This document shows, one piece after another, positions 8,470 through 15,805 of a DNA stretch of 64,000 nt. Position numbers and translations under genes: made by a program. How positions within the stretch are numbered: the first letter of the stretch is position 1; every line of letters begins with the position of its first letter. Origin of the DNA: Dehalogenimonas formicexedens. GTDB lineage: Bacteria > Chloroflexota > Dehalococcoidia > Dehalococcoidales > Dehalococcoidaceae. The notes beneath the pieces are model-generated. The model was not told the DNA's origin. It searched no databases and saw nothing but the letters and a program-made list of their open reading frames with translations. The stretch covers positions 1,392,210-1,456,209 of the forward strand of contig NZ_CP018258.1 of NCBI RefSeq assembly GCF_001953175.1, given 5' to 3'.

Positions 8470-8856
8470 TGTCCTTATACGACTTCGATAATCGCCAGTT
8501 ATAAAAATTCTTTTATCGACACCCTTCTCTCTTCACCAGCCAAACATTTACCCTGCTCGAGTTTGGAATCGCGTAAGGGGTGGTGAAGTTCGGAGAAACT
8601 TAGCTCAGCACCGACCGGAATTTATTTGCAGATGCCTTTCGCTCCACGCATACTTGGAGCAGTCTTGGGTACTTCGTCAACCGGTACAATTTTCATCGAG
8701 TTGTCTCACTTCGAGAATTGTCTCAATTTTAGTTTTTGGCTAAGTTAAGTGCAATCTGCCATAAAAAATAGGGTGTTTTTCCGAGGTGGAAGGTAACAAC
8801 AGATATAGAACGAGATACTCTCTGTCTGTTCTGTGAAGAGCCAAATTAGGATTTTT

Positions 8857-8882
8857 CGTGTTTCCGGGAGAGTCCGACTCTC
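8857..8882 (+). repeat. Left direct repeat (copy A) of the 6-kb rdh module, tRNA/tmRNA 3'-end-like
   Basis: 26-bp sequence containing AGTCCGACTCTC preceded by CGTGTTTCCGG. It matches the copy at 14968-14993 at 24 of 26 positions in the same orientation. The GGGAG...TCCGACT...CTC layout resembles the T-arm of a tRNA or tmRNA. A terminator-like hairpin follows (8906-8912 with 8924-8930, then TTTTC). Confidence 0.6.
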
Positions 8883-8960
8883 TGAGGAGGACGAAGCTAA
8901 CAACAGACCGGGAGCATTCTGCCCTCGGTCTTTTCGTTTCTTAACCACTCCAGGATATAA

Positions 8961-8983
8961 CGTGTTTCAGGCAGAGTCTGACC
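8961..8983 (+). repeat. Degenerate repeat copy B
   Basis: Starts CGTGTTTCAGG and continues GCAGAGTCTGAC. It lies 104 bp after copy A, the same arrangement as copies C and D (about 102 bp apart) at the other end of the module, which suggests that a two-copy block was duplicated. Confidence 0.5.
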
Positions 8984-8999
8984 GATTCATACTATATTA

Positions 9000-9030
9000 G
9001 AAAGGAGACAGCCTTTGGCTGTCTCCTTTC
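9000..9030. terminator. Strong hairpin terminator
   Basis: A 14-bp perfect stem (9000-9013 with 9017-9030) and a 3-nt TTT loop, followed by TTAACCTT. It closes the repeat block on the plus strand and lies 26 bp beyond the stop of the minus-strand zinc-ribbon gene, so it can serve both. Confidence 0.8.
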
Positions 9031-9055
9031 TTAACCTTGTTAGTTATCACTTTGA

Positions 9056-9232
9056 TCAATAACGCCTGCCTCGGCGTCTCAACTGTTCAGCCTTAGCTAC
9101 TTCTATCGAGATGGTTTTGCCGGAATAACCCATATAACCACACTGTATACAGGCTGAATAACAACCATACTCATCACTACCATCAAACAAGTCACCGGTA
9201 CGACATCTAGGGCAGCTCTTGAGATTGATCAT
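9056..9232 (-). CDS. Small zinc-ribbon protein (58 aa)
   Basis: 58 residues starting MINLKSCPRC. Two CxxC pairs (Cys7/Cys10 and Cys28/Cys31) should bind one zinc or iron as a rubredoxin- or ribbon-like fold, and the C-terminal tail is very basic (RRRGRRY). A strong GAGGTGAT ribosome-binding site six bases upstream of the ATG, a clean stop and a terminator downstream support it as a real gene. Function is unknown; the basic tail would suit nucleic-acid contact. It faces away from the XRE-rdhA genes. Confidence 0.75.
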   Translation of the reverse strand: MINLKSCPRCRTGDLFDGSDEYGCYSACIQCGYMGYSGKTISIEVAKAEQLRRRGRRY

Positions 9233-9504
9233 TAAATCACCTCACACGTGCATTTTTAAACACAATTCCATCCCGAGGTATGTCCGAGGGCAGTAACTCA
9301 AGTCACAGACTGACGTTTCATTAAACCCGTTCATCCCCTCTCACATTTAGCCACCCCAATCGGTTCCAGATGTCTAACTCTCCGATAAGCCCAGGATTTA
9401 ATAACAGTCCCAAATGCTGTTAGCCTGTTACACTAAATAACCATCTAGTTGGTGTTATAAGTTCAAGTGAAAGATCAACCTCGATCTATTTATCCACAAG
9501 GGTA
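9233..9504. other. Intergenic region upstream of the XRE gene
   Basis: About 270 bp with no gene supported on either strand. It contains the promoter of the minus-strand zinc-ribbon gene. A loose inverted repeat around 9430-9465 (GTTACACTAA... with ...GTTGGTGTTAT) is the only other pattern seen. Confidence 0.35.
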
Positions 9505-9539
9505 TTGACAATATAGGATTCTTCCTATATTATATAGGA
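9505..9539 (+). promoter_or_regulatory. Promoter with palindromic operator of the XRE-rdhA unit
   Basis: A perfect -35 TTGACA at 9505-9510 is followed by a TATTAT-like -10 near 9528. Between and over them lies a perfect inverted repeat ATATAGGA-N4-TCCTATAT (9511-9518 with 9523-9530) and a third half-site ATATAGGA at 9532-9539. An operator covering its own promoter 20 bp before an XRE gene is the usual autorepression layout. Confidence 0.7.
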
Positions 9540-9557
9540 TGTAGATTATATTTTGTT

Positions 9558-9806
9558 ATGAATAATAATACCTCCCTGGAGCAGTCGATCGTAAAAAGAT
9601 TATCAGAGTACAGGCGCCTAAGTGGCGTCACTCAGGAAGAATTAGCTACCCGCATTGGTACAAAACAACCCGTTATATCCGAGTTCGAACGTATGATGAA
9701 TCCCCCCACATTGGGATTTATCGAAAGAGTCGCGAACGCACTTGGGGTTGAAATCAAAATCAGGATACAACCTGGCCATACTGATGACATATATGGAGGT
9801 TCCTAG
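9558..9806 (+). CDS. XRE-family HTH transcriptional regulator
   Basis: 82 residues. The Cro/CI-type helix-turn-helix covers about residues 13-68, with TQEELATRIGTKQPVISEFE as the helix pair that contacts DNA. Length and fold fit the small XRE repressors often paired with toxins, but no toxin gene is adjacent. Instead it lies 23 bp upstream of an rdhA, so the likely role is repression of its own operon through the palindrome at 9511-9539. The inducing signal is unknown. Confidence 0.88.
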   Translation: MNNNTSLEQSIVKRLSEYRRLSGVTQEELATRIGTKQPVISEFERMMNPPTLGFIERVANALGVEIKIRIQPGHTDDIYGGS

Positions 9807-9829
9807 TTTTAGCTCGCTAAGGGGTCAAT

Positions 9830-11206
9830 ATGGATAAATATCATTCTCCGATCAGTAACAAGGATCTCATGCAGAGCCTTTCTTCGTCCCAGAAAGGCCA
9901 AGGAGAGGCTAACGAATTTCGCGATTTAGATGAGATGTTGAATGCTTCGGAGTTAAATAAGCCATGGTTTGTTAAAGAAACTGACGTCCCTACTGTAGAA
10001 ATTGATTTGAAACTACACAGCCCTTACCCTCAGTCAGCCAACGTATATGATATTAATGCGTTTTTCAGATATCTAGATAATCCCAAAATGGAAGCTGAGA
10101 TCATCAGCAATAGCAAACTCCGTGAAAGAGATGGTATTGTACGCCAATTGCCAGGGAACTCTTTACGTGATATCTCTCTCGTTAAGACCCTAATCTCCGA
10201 TTATTATTACGACCTGCCTTCTCCAGTCGGAGGATTTCGTTCAATCCCGTCTCCAAAAGATTATGGGGTACCACGTTGGGAAGGCACACCGGAAGATAAT
10301 GCCAAGATGATCCGAACGGTGGCGAAAGCCACCGGCTGTTCTTACGTAGGGTTTCTCGACCTAAGTGACACCAGATTAGGTCCTGTGACAAACTTATTTT
10401 ACTCCGAAATGGCTGTAAAATTTGAGGACGGAATCGAAGATTATAAGCTTCAAGGACTGAATACAATCTGCTACCCCCGTAACTGTAGATATTTGATCGT
10501 CCTTGTTCCACAAATGAAGAGCATTTATAAGAGATTCGGTAACTTCACGACACTCGCAACAGCGGGGCAAGACTCGACAGACAAGGTCCTACATTTAGCA
10601 AAAATGATGAATTTCTTGCATGGTATTGGATACCTTGGATTCGAAATAAGATCACCTCTGCCTCCTTTGGAGATAATGACCGGGATCGGAGAATATAACC
10701 GAACCCACGGACCCCCTATCACCCCGGCTTTTGGCAACGAATGTTTGTCTGGTACTTTTAGTATTCTCACTGACTTGCCTTTAGCACCGAGCAGACCGAT
10801 TGATATGGGGATCTTGAAATACTGTGAAAATTGCCTAAAATGTGCGATTGCTTGCCCGTCTGGTGCGATTGATAATGACAAATTACCAAGTTGGGAAATT
10901 AATACTGGACCCTGGAATGCATCCAATGATCACAAAGGATATAAAAATAATTCCTTTAAATGCATGGAATTCATCGTCAACCATATTGCAACTGGATTCC
11001 GGCCAAGATTGATGGGCCATTGCATGAACTGCGTGTATTCTTGTCCATTTACAAAAGCCAAAATGCTTGATAACCGCCTCAAAGCGTTGCCTAACACCGT
11101 ACCGTTGAGGATAGATCGAGAGAATACCCGACATTTTTGGGAAATTGACATGCCGGAATTTGGAATGATGTCGATCCTTAATCCACCGGAAATAGATAAA
11201 CCATAA
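9830..11206 (+). CDS. RdhA homologue with a decayed Tat signal and no RdhB
   Basis: 458 residues, clearly RdhA: PWFVKETDVPTVEIDLKL at the start of the mature domain, then two cluster motifs, CENCLKCAIACP and C-x20-CMNCVYSCP. Aligned with the RdhA at 11434, the N-termini match around the signal (SNKDLMQS against SRRDFMKS, and FRDLDEML against FHDLDEMM). The twin arginines have become Asn-Lys and the hydrophobic core has become polar. No anchor gene follows. The protein should therefore stay in the cytoplasm, either as a non-respiratory corrinoid enzyme or as a decaying paralogue; intact cofactor motifs argue against simple decay. The ATG has an AAGGGG site upstream. Confidence 0.88.
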   Translation: MDKYHSPISNKDLMQSLSSSQKGQGEANEFRDLDEMLNASELNKPWFVKETDVPTVEIDLKLHSPYPQSANVYDINAFFRYLDNPKMEAEIISNSKLRERDGIVRQLPGNSLRDISLVKTLISDYYYDLPSPVGGFRSIPSPKDYGVPRWEGTPEDNAKMIRTVAKATGCSYVGFLDLSDTRLGPVTNLFYSEMAVKFEDGIEDYKLQGLNTICYPRNCRYLIVLVPQMKSIYKRFGNFTTLATAGQDSTDKVLHLAKMMNFLHGIGYLGFEIRSPLPPLEIMTGIGEYNRTHGPPITPAFGNECLSGTFSILTDLPLAPSRPIDMGILKYCENCLKCAIACPSGAIDNDKLPSWEINTGPWNASNDHKGYKNNSFKCMEFIVNHIATGFRPRLMGHCMNCVYSCPFTKAKMLDNRLKALPNTVPLRIDRENTRHFWEIDMPEFGMMSILNPPEIDKP

Positions 11207-11286
11207 CGTTGGGAAAGAGGAGGTGATTCAATACATTTCACAATAGAAAATCAAAATAGATAACAACAATTTCCCAGCTAAAACGG

Positions 11287-11314
11287 ACTGACGGCTCCTG
11301 GCAGAGCCGTCAGT
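11287..11314 (+). terminator. Hairpin after the Tat-less rdhA
   Basis: An 11-bp perfect stem (11287-11297 with 11304-11314) and a 6-nt loop, 80 bp after the rdhA stop. There is no T-run, so it may be a weak terminator or an mRNA-stabilising hairpin separating the XRE-rdhA unit from the next rdhAB pair. Confidence 0.55.
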
Positions 11315-11433
11315 TAAGGAAGGAAAAGTACTGCGTCTTACAACAGTGTCTTGTCGCCTCCCTGTGTTCATTCTAGTAAACAAGGGTCACAGAGTCAAGG
11401 AACCAACAAAAATCAAAACATAAAAGAGGTAAT

Positions 11434-12882
11434 ATGAAATCGCATTCCACAATGAGTCGCCGAGATTTTATGAAATCTATAGGTTTAGGTTCTGCAGCCA
11501 TAGCTGGCATGAGCGCAAGTGCTCCACTTTTCCATGATCTCGACGAAATGATGAGCATAAGTGCTGCCGAAACTTTTAACTCCACTACATCCATGCAAAA
11601 ACGTCCTTGGTGGGTTAAAGAGGTTGACATTCCTACAGTAGAAATCGACTTGAAACTGCGCACCCCCTATGCGGGCCATCTATCTGTTGGTTTGTCTCCT
11701 CTATATGTTTCTAAAGAGGAGATTGCTGCCATCCTGGCTTCTCAACAGAACAATGCCATTGAAGGAGCTAAAAACAACCGGCCAGGTTTTACATTGCGTG
11801 ATCAAGTTGGAGCCTGGGCTTCTTTGGATAGAGGACAAACAGGATATCTAAAATATCCGCCTGAAGGTTTTCGAACAATAAAAGTTACTCATGAAACCTT
11901 AGGTGTACCGAAGTGGGAAGGCTCCGAAACGGAAAACGCATTCATGATTCGAACTTTCCTGCGGCAATTTGGTGCAGGGGCAATTGGCTATGCAAGAGTG
12001 GATGATAACAGCGTCGGACCGCGTAAACCCCTTTTTAACACTCATGTAAGATTGGAGAACAACCCAGATTACAAGTATGACGCTAATGGTACATTCGTCA
12101 TGCCAGAAAAGTGCAAGTATGCCATCGTGATTTACGATAGAAGTCCCCGAGATCCTAACAACTATCGTCGTACCGTCAACAGCCCTCAAGCCTTTGTATC
12201 AAATATGGAGAAATGTGAGTATGGTCATAAGCTTCAAAACTTCCTTTGGGGTTTAGGCTACCAATCTTATTGGTTTGAAGATGGCACAACAAGCAAATTC
12301 ACAGGGACTCCGACGAATGTTTGGGGTATCCTCTCAGGCATAGGCGAATACAACCGAATTCACAATCCGGTCTCGCAACCCGAAGGTGAGACCGGTAATT
12401 TTGCCAGTATTCTCTTCACAGATTTGCCTCTACCTACTACTAAACCGATAGACTTTGGAGCTTTAGAATTCTGTAAAACCTGCGGTATTTGCGCCGACGT
12501 TTGCCCAGCCGGAGCAATTCCTACAGTAGAAGAGTATAGAGAGCCAACTTGGGATCGAGCAACTGGTCCCTGGAGTGCTTCCAATGACCATAAAGGATAT
12601 CCTAATAAATCCATTGAATGCGTAAAGTGGTATTTTTCTAATGCAGTTACAGCCTTCGCTCCTGCCTCTCGCCCAGTTGGTGTGTGTCGTCGATGTTCCA
12701 GCCATTGTGTCTTTAGTAAAGATCATAAAGCTTGGATTCATGAAGTAGTTAAGGGTGTAGTGTCCACTACTCCTGTGATGAACAGCTTCTTTACTAAAAT
12801 GGATACGCTATCCGGTTACAGTGACGTCATCTCAGATGAAGGCAGGGCTGAATATTGGCACCAGTACCTGCCCGCTATTTAA
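11434..12882 (+). CDS. rdhA: RdhA, Tat-exported reductive dehalogenase homologue
   Basis: 482 residues. The Tat signal has SRRDFMK (Arg9-Arg10) and a hydrophobic stretch IGLGSAAIAGMSAS. The mature domain starts with PWWVKEVDIPTVEIDLKL. Cluster motifs are CKTCGICADVCP and a second, more spread C-x21-CxxCxxxC followed by Val. The KPIDFGALEFC stretch before cluster one is typical. A GAGGT site lies six bases before the ATG. rdhB follows 18 bp downstream, so this is a complete respiratory pair. It is a close paralogue of the Tat-less RdhA just upstream, and the two probably arose by tandem duplication. Confidence 0.93.
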   Translation: MKSHSTMSRRDFMKSIGLGSAAIAGMSASAPLFHDLDEMMSISAAETFNSTTSMQKRPWWVKEVDIPTVEIDLKLRTPYAGHLSVGLSPLYVSKEEIAAILASQQNNAIEGAKNNRPGFTLRDQVGAWASLDRGQTGYLKYPPEGFRTIKVTHETLGVPKWEGSETENAFMIRTFLRQFGAGAIGYARVDDNSVGPRKPLFNTHVRLENNPDYKYDANGTFVMPEKCKYAIVIYDRSPRDPNNYRRTVNSPQAFVSNMEKCEYGHKLQNFLWGLGYQSYWFEDGTTSKFTGTPTNVWGILSGIGEYNRIHNPVSQPEGETGNFASILFTDLPLPTTKPIDFGALEFCKTCGICADVCPAGAIPTVEEYREPTWDRATGPWSASNDHKGYPNKSIECVKWYFSNAVTAFAPASRPVGVCRRCSSHCVFSKDHKAWIHEVVKGVVSTTPVMNSFFTKMDTLSGYSDVISDEGRAEYWHQYLPAI

Positions 12883-12900
12883 AATGAGAGAGGAAAAAAC

Positions 12901-13128
12901 ATGAAATTAAATATTGACTTTAAATGGTATCAATGGCTTTTTGGAGTGATTTCTCTTATTCTGGCATTTTTCTTGACTCATGAAATATTTGCTACCCTAG
13001 CAGAATCTCAGCCTGGCACTGTCAAGGTACTTTCCTTGCTTATAGGAATCCCATTGATTATCTTCCTGTATCTGACCTTTGGTTTAAGGTCAGCCCTAAA
13101 AAAATCCAAATCTAGTGTGACGGATTAG
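12901..13128 (+). CDS. rdhB: RdhB membrane anchor
   Basis: 75 residues with two clear hydrophobic helices (about 12-32 and 42-62) and a basic C-terminal tail. It lies 18 bp after rdhA with a GAGAGGA ribosome-binding site. It is shorter than the rdhB at 971 and has little sequence in common with it, as expected for this fast-evolving family. It should hold its RdhA on the outer side of the membrane. Confidence 0.82.
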   Translation: MKLNIDFKWYQWLFGVISLILAFFLTHEIFATLAESQPGTVKVLSLLIGIPLIIFLYLTFGLRSALKKSKSSVTD

Positions 13129-13144
13129 TAACAGATAACCTATG

Positions 13145-13179
13145 GCCAATGGAGGGGCTTCTTCAGCCTCTCCATTGGC
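13145..13179 (+). terminator. Terminator of the rdhAB operon
   Basis: A 14-bp stem with one G-U pair (13145-13158 with 13166-13179) and a 7-nt loop, 16 bp after the rdhB stop and followed by TTATT. Confidence 0.8.
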
Positions 13180-13215
13180 TTATTGGACAAACAATCTAGG
13201 CGGGCCGAGTCCCCG

Positions 13216-13247
13216 GGGAATTCTGACTCCCAGTCCAAGTAACAACA
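13216..13247 (+). repeat. Degenerate repeat copy E
   Basis: GGAATTCTGACTCCC followed at the usual distance by TAACAACA. This is the same order of pieces as in the repeat copies near 8857 and 14868, but more diverged. It marks another old junction just downstream of the rdhAB operon. Confidence 0.4.
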
Positions 13248-13322
13248 TCTGCCGTTGTGACCTGAACAATCTGTTAGAATGTTGAATTAATCTTTTTATT
13301 TGAAGGTAGCCCCTCAAAACAA

Positions 13323-13347
13323 GCAAGAGGGATCGGGGCCCTCTTGC
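13323..13347 (-). terminator. Terminator of the minus-strand flavoprotein operon
   Basis: A 9-bp perfect stem (13339-13347 with 13323-13331) and a 7-nt loop. On the minus strand it is followed by TTGTTTT. It lies 26 bp past the stop of the gene at 13373. Confidence 0.7.
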
Positions 13348-13372
13348 ATGACCAGTTGGCTCCTGCAAGTTC

Positions 13373-13792
13373 CTAAGCCATTAGCTTCCCCTTATCCTGC
13401 GGTGACTGGGAATATACGGCATCCACTTTAACCGTGCCGACTCCACTAATAGTCACCCCCATAGCTTCTTTGAGAGCCTTAGCGAATGTATCAAACACTG
13501 GCCCAGAAGTTAGGTATTTCTGAAAGGTGCCTTTAACCTGGTAAGTGGTGAATGGTTGAGCAACCGGCAATTTCATTGCCACAATCGCCACCTTTTTTGT
13601 TTCCTCGAGATTCTTGAATGTCCTTGTGGTGCGGCCGTACAAGTCGGCGAAAGCAAGCGTTTCGTCGTCAATTGCTGTCATACTCGTTTTGGGGGTGACA
13701 TTGAGTTCACCAGCACGGCTTATCGTTGCCACCATCTTGGGGACTCCGGGATCTTGAAACAGTCCAATAACCTCTTTTGACATCTTGGCCAT
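13373..13792 (-). CDS. Pyridoxamine 5'-phosphate oxidase-like flavin-binding protein
   Basis: 139 residues of a split-barrel FMN-binding fold: VATISRAGELNVTPKTS, then DDETLAFADLYGRTTRTFKNLEE, the usual strand-turn-strand order of PNPOx-like proteins. These proteins bind FMN or F420 and carry out small redox reactions; the substrate is unknown. AAGGAG lies seven bases before the ATG. It is downstream of, and probably co-transcribed with, the small membrane protein at 13811 (18 bp between them). Confidence 0.8.
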   Translation of the reverse strand: MAKMSKEVIGLFQDPGVPKMVATISRAGELNVTPKTSMTAIDDETLAFADLYGRTTRTFKNLEETKKVAIVAMKLPVAQPFTTYQVKGTFQKYLTSGPVFDTFAKALKEAMGVTISGVGTVKVDAVYSQSPQDKGKLMA

Positions 13793-13810
13793 AACAATTC
13801 TCCTTCTTGA

Positions 13811-13978
13811 TTAGTCCAATAATGAGATGATAGCGAGAGTCATCGCCGTGAGACCCAGCAATAGGTGCACCCAAAAAAGCTTGGCGGTAATGAAACCTTT
13901 CAACGGATTGTGAACTGTTTTGAGAGTAAAACCACAGATGCCAGCCGCCAAAATGAATATGAACGCCCAAGTCGCCAT
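13811..13978 (-). CDS. Small two-helix membrane protein
   Basis: 55 residues with two hydrophobic helices (about 3-20 and 33-53) separated by a basic loop. Not recognised beyond that. The ATG at 13978 is preferred over an in-frame upstream start because it has a perfect AAGGAGG site and begins at the first helix. It probably forms an operon with the flavin-binding protein and could anchor it or act as an electron-transfer partner, but this is speculation. It is divergent from the Crp/Fnr regulator. Confidence 0.7.
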   Translation of the reverse strand: MATWAFIFILAAGICGFTLKTVHNPLKGFITAKLFWVHLLLGLTAMTLAIISLLD

Positions 13979-14102
13979 GAACGATCCCTCCTTTCGTGTT
14001 TTGGTCCATTTTGGCATCATAATGTGAGCGAAGTCGGTAAAATAGTTTACAAACTTGATGCTATGGCTTGCTGTAAAATAGGCGAGTTACGTGGAGGAAT
14101 AG

Positions 14103-14843
14103 ATGACGTACTTGAACTGTATGGCGGATATGTGGCTATTTGAATCTCTGGAAGAGCGAGAAAAGGGAGAAATCCGTAAACTTTTTCGACGGTCAGAATA
14201 TCTTAAGGACGAATACCTGTTTATCGAAGGTGAACCGGCTAACTCTGTGTTCATTGTGACTAAAGGCAGGGTGAAACTGATAAAGACCTCGGAGTATGGT
14301 AAGGAAATTGTCCTTGGGTATTTGACCGCCAATCAATTGTTTGGGGAAGAAGTTCTCTTCGATGATTCGTTACGCACCTTTGGTGCCGTTGCCGAGGAGG
14401 ACTCTCGGCTATGTTCCTGTTATAAGAGTGATTTTGAGGGATTCCTTACGCAGAATAGCCAACTATCGCTAAAAGTGATTAAAACCCTGGGAGACAAGAT
14501 TAGGCGGATAACCGAGCAACTGGCCGACGTCGCTATTTATGACACCCGCTCCAGCCTTTGTCGCACATTAGCTCGGCTTGCCACGGAACACGGCCAGGAA
14601 ACCCTAGATGGGATGAAACTGAACTTCAGGTTGACTCATGATGATCTTGGCGCCTTGGTTGGGGCCTCCCGGGTCATGGTTACAAACGTTATGAAGTCAC
14701 TTAAACTTGCCGGCATTGTGAAGGTCGATTTCGATCACAAGTTGGTGGTAAGTAAATGGTTTTTAAGTGAACCTTTGTCAAAAGAAACCCTCCCTATTAA
14801 GGGTCACACTGCGAGCTGCGATTGTTTCCAGAGGACTCAATAA
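14103..14843 (+). CDS. Crp/Fnr-family transcriptional regulator
   Basis: 246 residues. A cyclic-nucleotide-binding-type beta-roll (about 10-125) contains GEPANSVFIVTKGRVKL. A dimerisation helix follows, then a winged helix at about 150-225 with LTHDDLGALVGASRVMVTNV. There is no N-terminal Cys cluster, so it is not a classical Fnr. Three cysteines (CSCYK in the beta-roll end and CDC near the C-terminus) could be redox-active. GGAGGAATAG precedes the ATG. It is divergently transcribed from the flavoprotein pair, a likely target, and a Crp-type operator lies upstream of the heliorhodopsin gene. Confidence 0.9.
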   Translation: MTYLNCMADMWLFESLEEREKGEIRKLFRRSEYLKDEYLFIEGEPANSVFIVTKGRVKLIKTSEYGKEIVLGYLTANQLFGEEVLFDDSLRTFGAVAEEDSRLCSCYKSDFEGFLTQNSQLSLKVIKTLGDKIRRITEQLADVAIYDTRSSLCRTLARLATEHGQETLDGMKLNFRLTHDDLGALVGASRVMVTNVMKSLKLAGIVKVDFDHKLVVSKWFLSEPLSKETLPIKGHTASCDCFQRTQ

Positions 14844-14867
14844 TTGGATGCTTTTGCATTAAAGGAA

Positions 14868-14889
14868 TTTCAGGCGGAGTTAGACTCCT
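14868..14889 (+). repeat. Degenerate repeat copy C
   Basis: ATTTCAGGCGGAGTTAGACT plus two bases, followed by TTAACAACA at 14904-14912. It corresponds to copy B by its TTTCAGGC and to copy A by the order of the following pieces. It lies 102 bp before copy D. Confidence 0.5.
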
Positions 14890-14967
14890 AGAGGACTATG
14901 CATTAACAACAAACCGAAGGTTGTAGACTCTCGGTCCGTTTCATTAACAGCCAACCCAGGACCTCCC

Positions 14968-15007
14968 GTGTTTCCGGTATAGTCCGACTCTCCCCCGTCT
15001 CCACCAG
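14968..15007 (+). repeat. Right direct repeat (copy D) ending in a tRNA/tmRNA-like 3' end with CCA
   Basis: The first 26 bp match copy A at 8857 at 24 positions. The sequence then continues to CCCCGTCTCCACCA, which looks like the acceptor strand, discriminator and CCA of a tRNA or tmRNA. T-loop-like TCCGACT is at 14984-14990, with one extra base before the acceptor. No body or 5' half is present upstream (the crp gene occupies that space), so this is a gene end, not an intact RNA gene. Confidence 0.55.
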
Positions 15008-15018
15008 AAACACAGCCG

Positions 15019-15051
15019 AGCCTTTGGGAGATGATCCCAGAGGCTCGTTTT
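15019..15051 (+). terminator. Terminator after the tRNA/tmRNA-like end
   Basis: A 12-bp stem with one U-G pair (15019-15030 with 15036-15047) and a 5-nt loop, followed by GTTTTC. Its place just after a CCA end is what is expected for a stable-RNA terminator. Confidence 0.75.
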
Positions 15052-15080
15052 CATGCGAATCTTCGAATCTTTCGGGAGTT

Positions 15081-15296
15081 CTATCTATATGCAGTTTTCA
15101 ATTCTTGGACCAGCAAGTCACGCTTTTGTTTATCGATCATAATTGTTTTCAAAGCCTTCAATGTGGTAGGACAATCCTTGTAGGTTATTCCCAGGAATTC
15201 GTGTATGGCCTGATCAATTTGTTTTTTGTTGTGAGTACTGATCGTTATACCCGCATCTTTAAATATCTCTTGTATATGACGGAAATAACACGACAT
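15081..15296 (-). CDS. Small conserved-looking protein of unknown function
   Basis: 71 residues, mostly alpha-helical, starting MSCYFRHIQEIFKDAGI. An AGGAG site upstream of the ATG at 15296 supports this start over one 33 bp further up. Composition and charge pattern are those of a real soluble protein. I do not recognise a family. It follows the DUF2177 gene on the same strand by 72 bp. Confidence 0.65.
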   Translation of the reverse strand: MSCYFRHIQEIFKDAGITISTHNKKQIDQAIHEFLGITYKDCPTTLKALKTIMIDKQKRDLLVQELKTAYR

Positions 15297-15367
15297 AGGC
15301 CGCTCCTGAAAGTTTCTGAAAGTCCACAAAATCCTCTATCTAGAAAAGAAAACCCCACGCTATTACA

Positions 15368-15775
15368 CTACTTCAAAGCATTGCCGACTAAATAACCTAC
15401 AACTGATACTATTCCACTGATAAACATCCCCCAGCCTAGATCTGAGACGACAATAGTTAGAGGCCAGTTCTTCAAAGTCGCAAAATTACTTAGATCATAG
15501 GTTGCGTAGGCAACCAGACCAAAAAGAATTCCAAGACCAACCGCCTGGGCTATTGAACTGTTGTTAACTGCCGGGACGATCACAAACACCATCAAACCAA
15601 TAACGTAAAGGAGGTAAAATAGAATTGCCGGAGCCATGTTAAAGGAATCTCTAAGTAAACCGCCAAGATGGGTTCTGTAAAAGTTCTTGGAAATAACCCC
15701 TAGCCAAAGCGCATCGATTCCCAGAAAAACGATCAGAGTGATCACATAAACCAGAGCTAATTTAAAGAAACTCAT
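15368..15775 (-). CDS. DUF2177 family membrane protein
   Basis: 135 residues with four hydrophobic helices. The order DALWLGVISKNFY, then an AYATYDLSNFATLKNWP segment, then a VVSDLGWGM segment is diagnostic of DUF2177. GGAGATTAT precedes the ATG. Function is not established. As I recall, the family turns up with DUF1295 proteins, photolyases and fatty-acid-modifying enzymes in light- or singlet-oxygen-response clusters of other bacteria. Here it is the fourth gene of the heliorhodopsin operon, 30 bp after DUF1295. Confidence 0.85.
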   Translation of the reverse strand: MSFFKLALVYVITLIVFLGIDALWLGVISKNFYRTHLGGLLRDSFNMAPAILFYLLYVIGLMVFVIVPAVNNSSIAQAVGLGILFGLVAYATYDLSNFATLKNWPLTIVVSDLGWGMFISGIVSVVGYLVGNALK

Positions 15776-15805
15776 ATAATCTCCGCTAGAAAAGTTTTTT
15801 CAGCG

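Larger units (their letters stand above)
8470..8999. other. Intergenic region with degenerate tandem repeats
   Basis: No gene supported. After an imperfect inverted repeat (8531-8538 with 8581-8588, CTTCACCA/TGGTGAAG, plus an inner CCAAAC/GTTTGG), the region carries three degenerate copies of one unit at about 8774-8849, 8857-8950 and 8961-8983. Shared pieces are TTTCCG, GAGTCCGACTC and TAACAACAGA. A frame at 8745-8948 on the minus strand crosses the repeats and is not coding. Confidence 0.5.

Noticed and set aside
8531-8588. Small structured RNA from nested inverted repeats CTTCACCA/TGGTGAAG and CCAAAC/GTTTGG
   Set aside because: Short, interrupted stems in AT-rich DNA with no nearby promoter; could be chance.
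8745-8948. 67-aa minus-strand frame
   Set aside because: It runs through the degenerate repeat copies and a terminator hairpin, with no ribosome-binding site.
14800-15007. A complete tmRNA or tRNA gene
   Set aside because: Only a T-arm-like segment and the CCA end are visible, with an extra base before the acceptor. The crp gene occupies the space needed for the rest.
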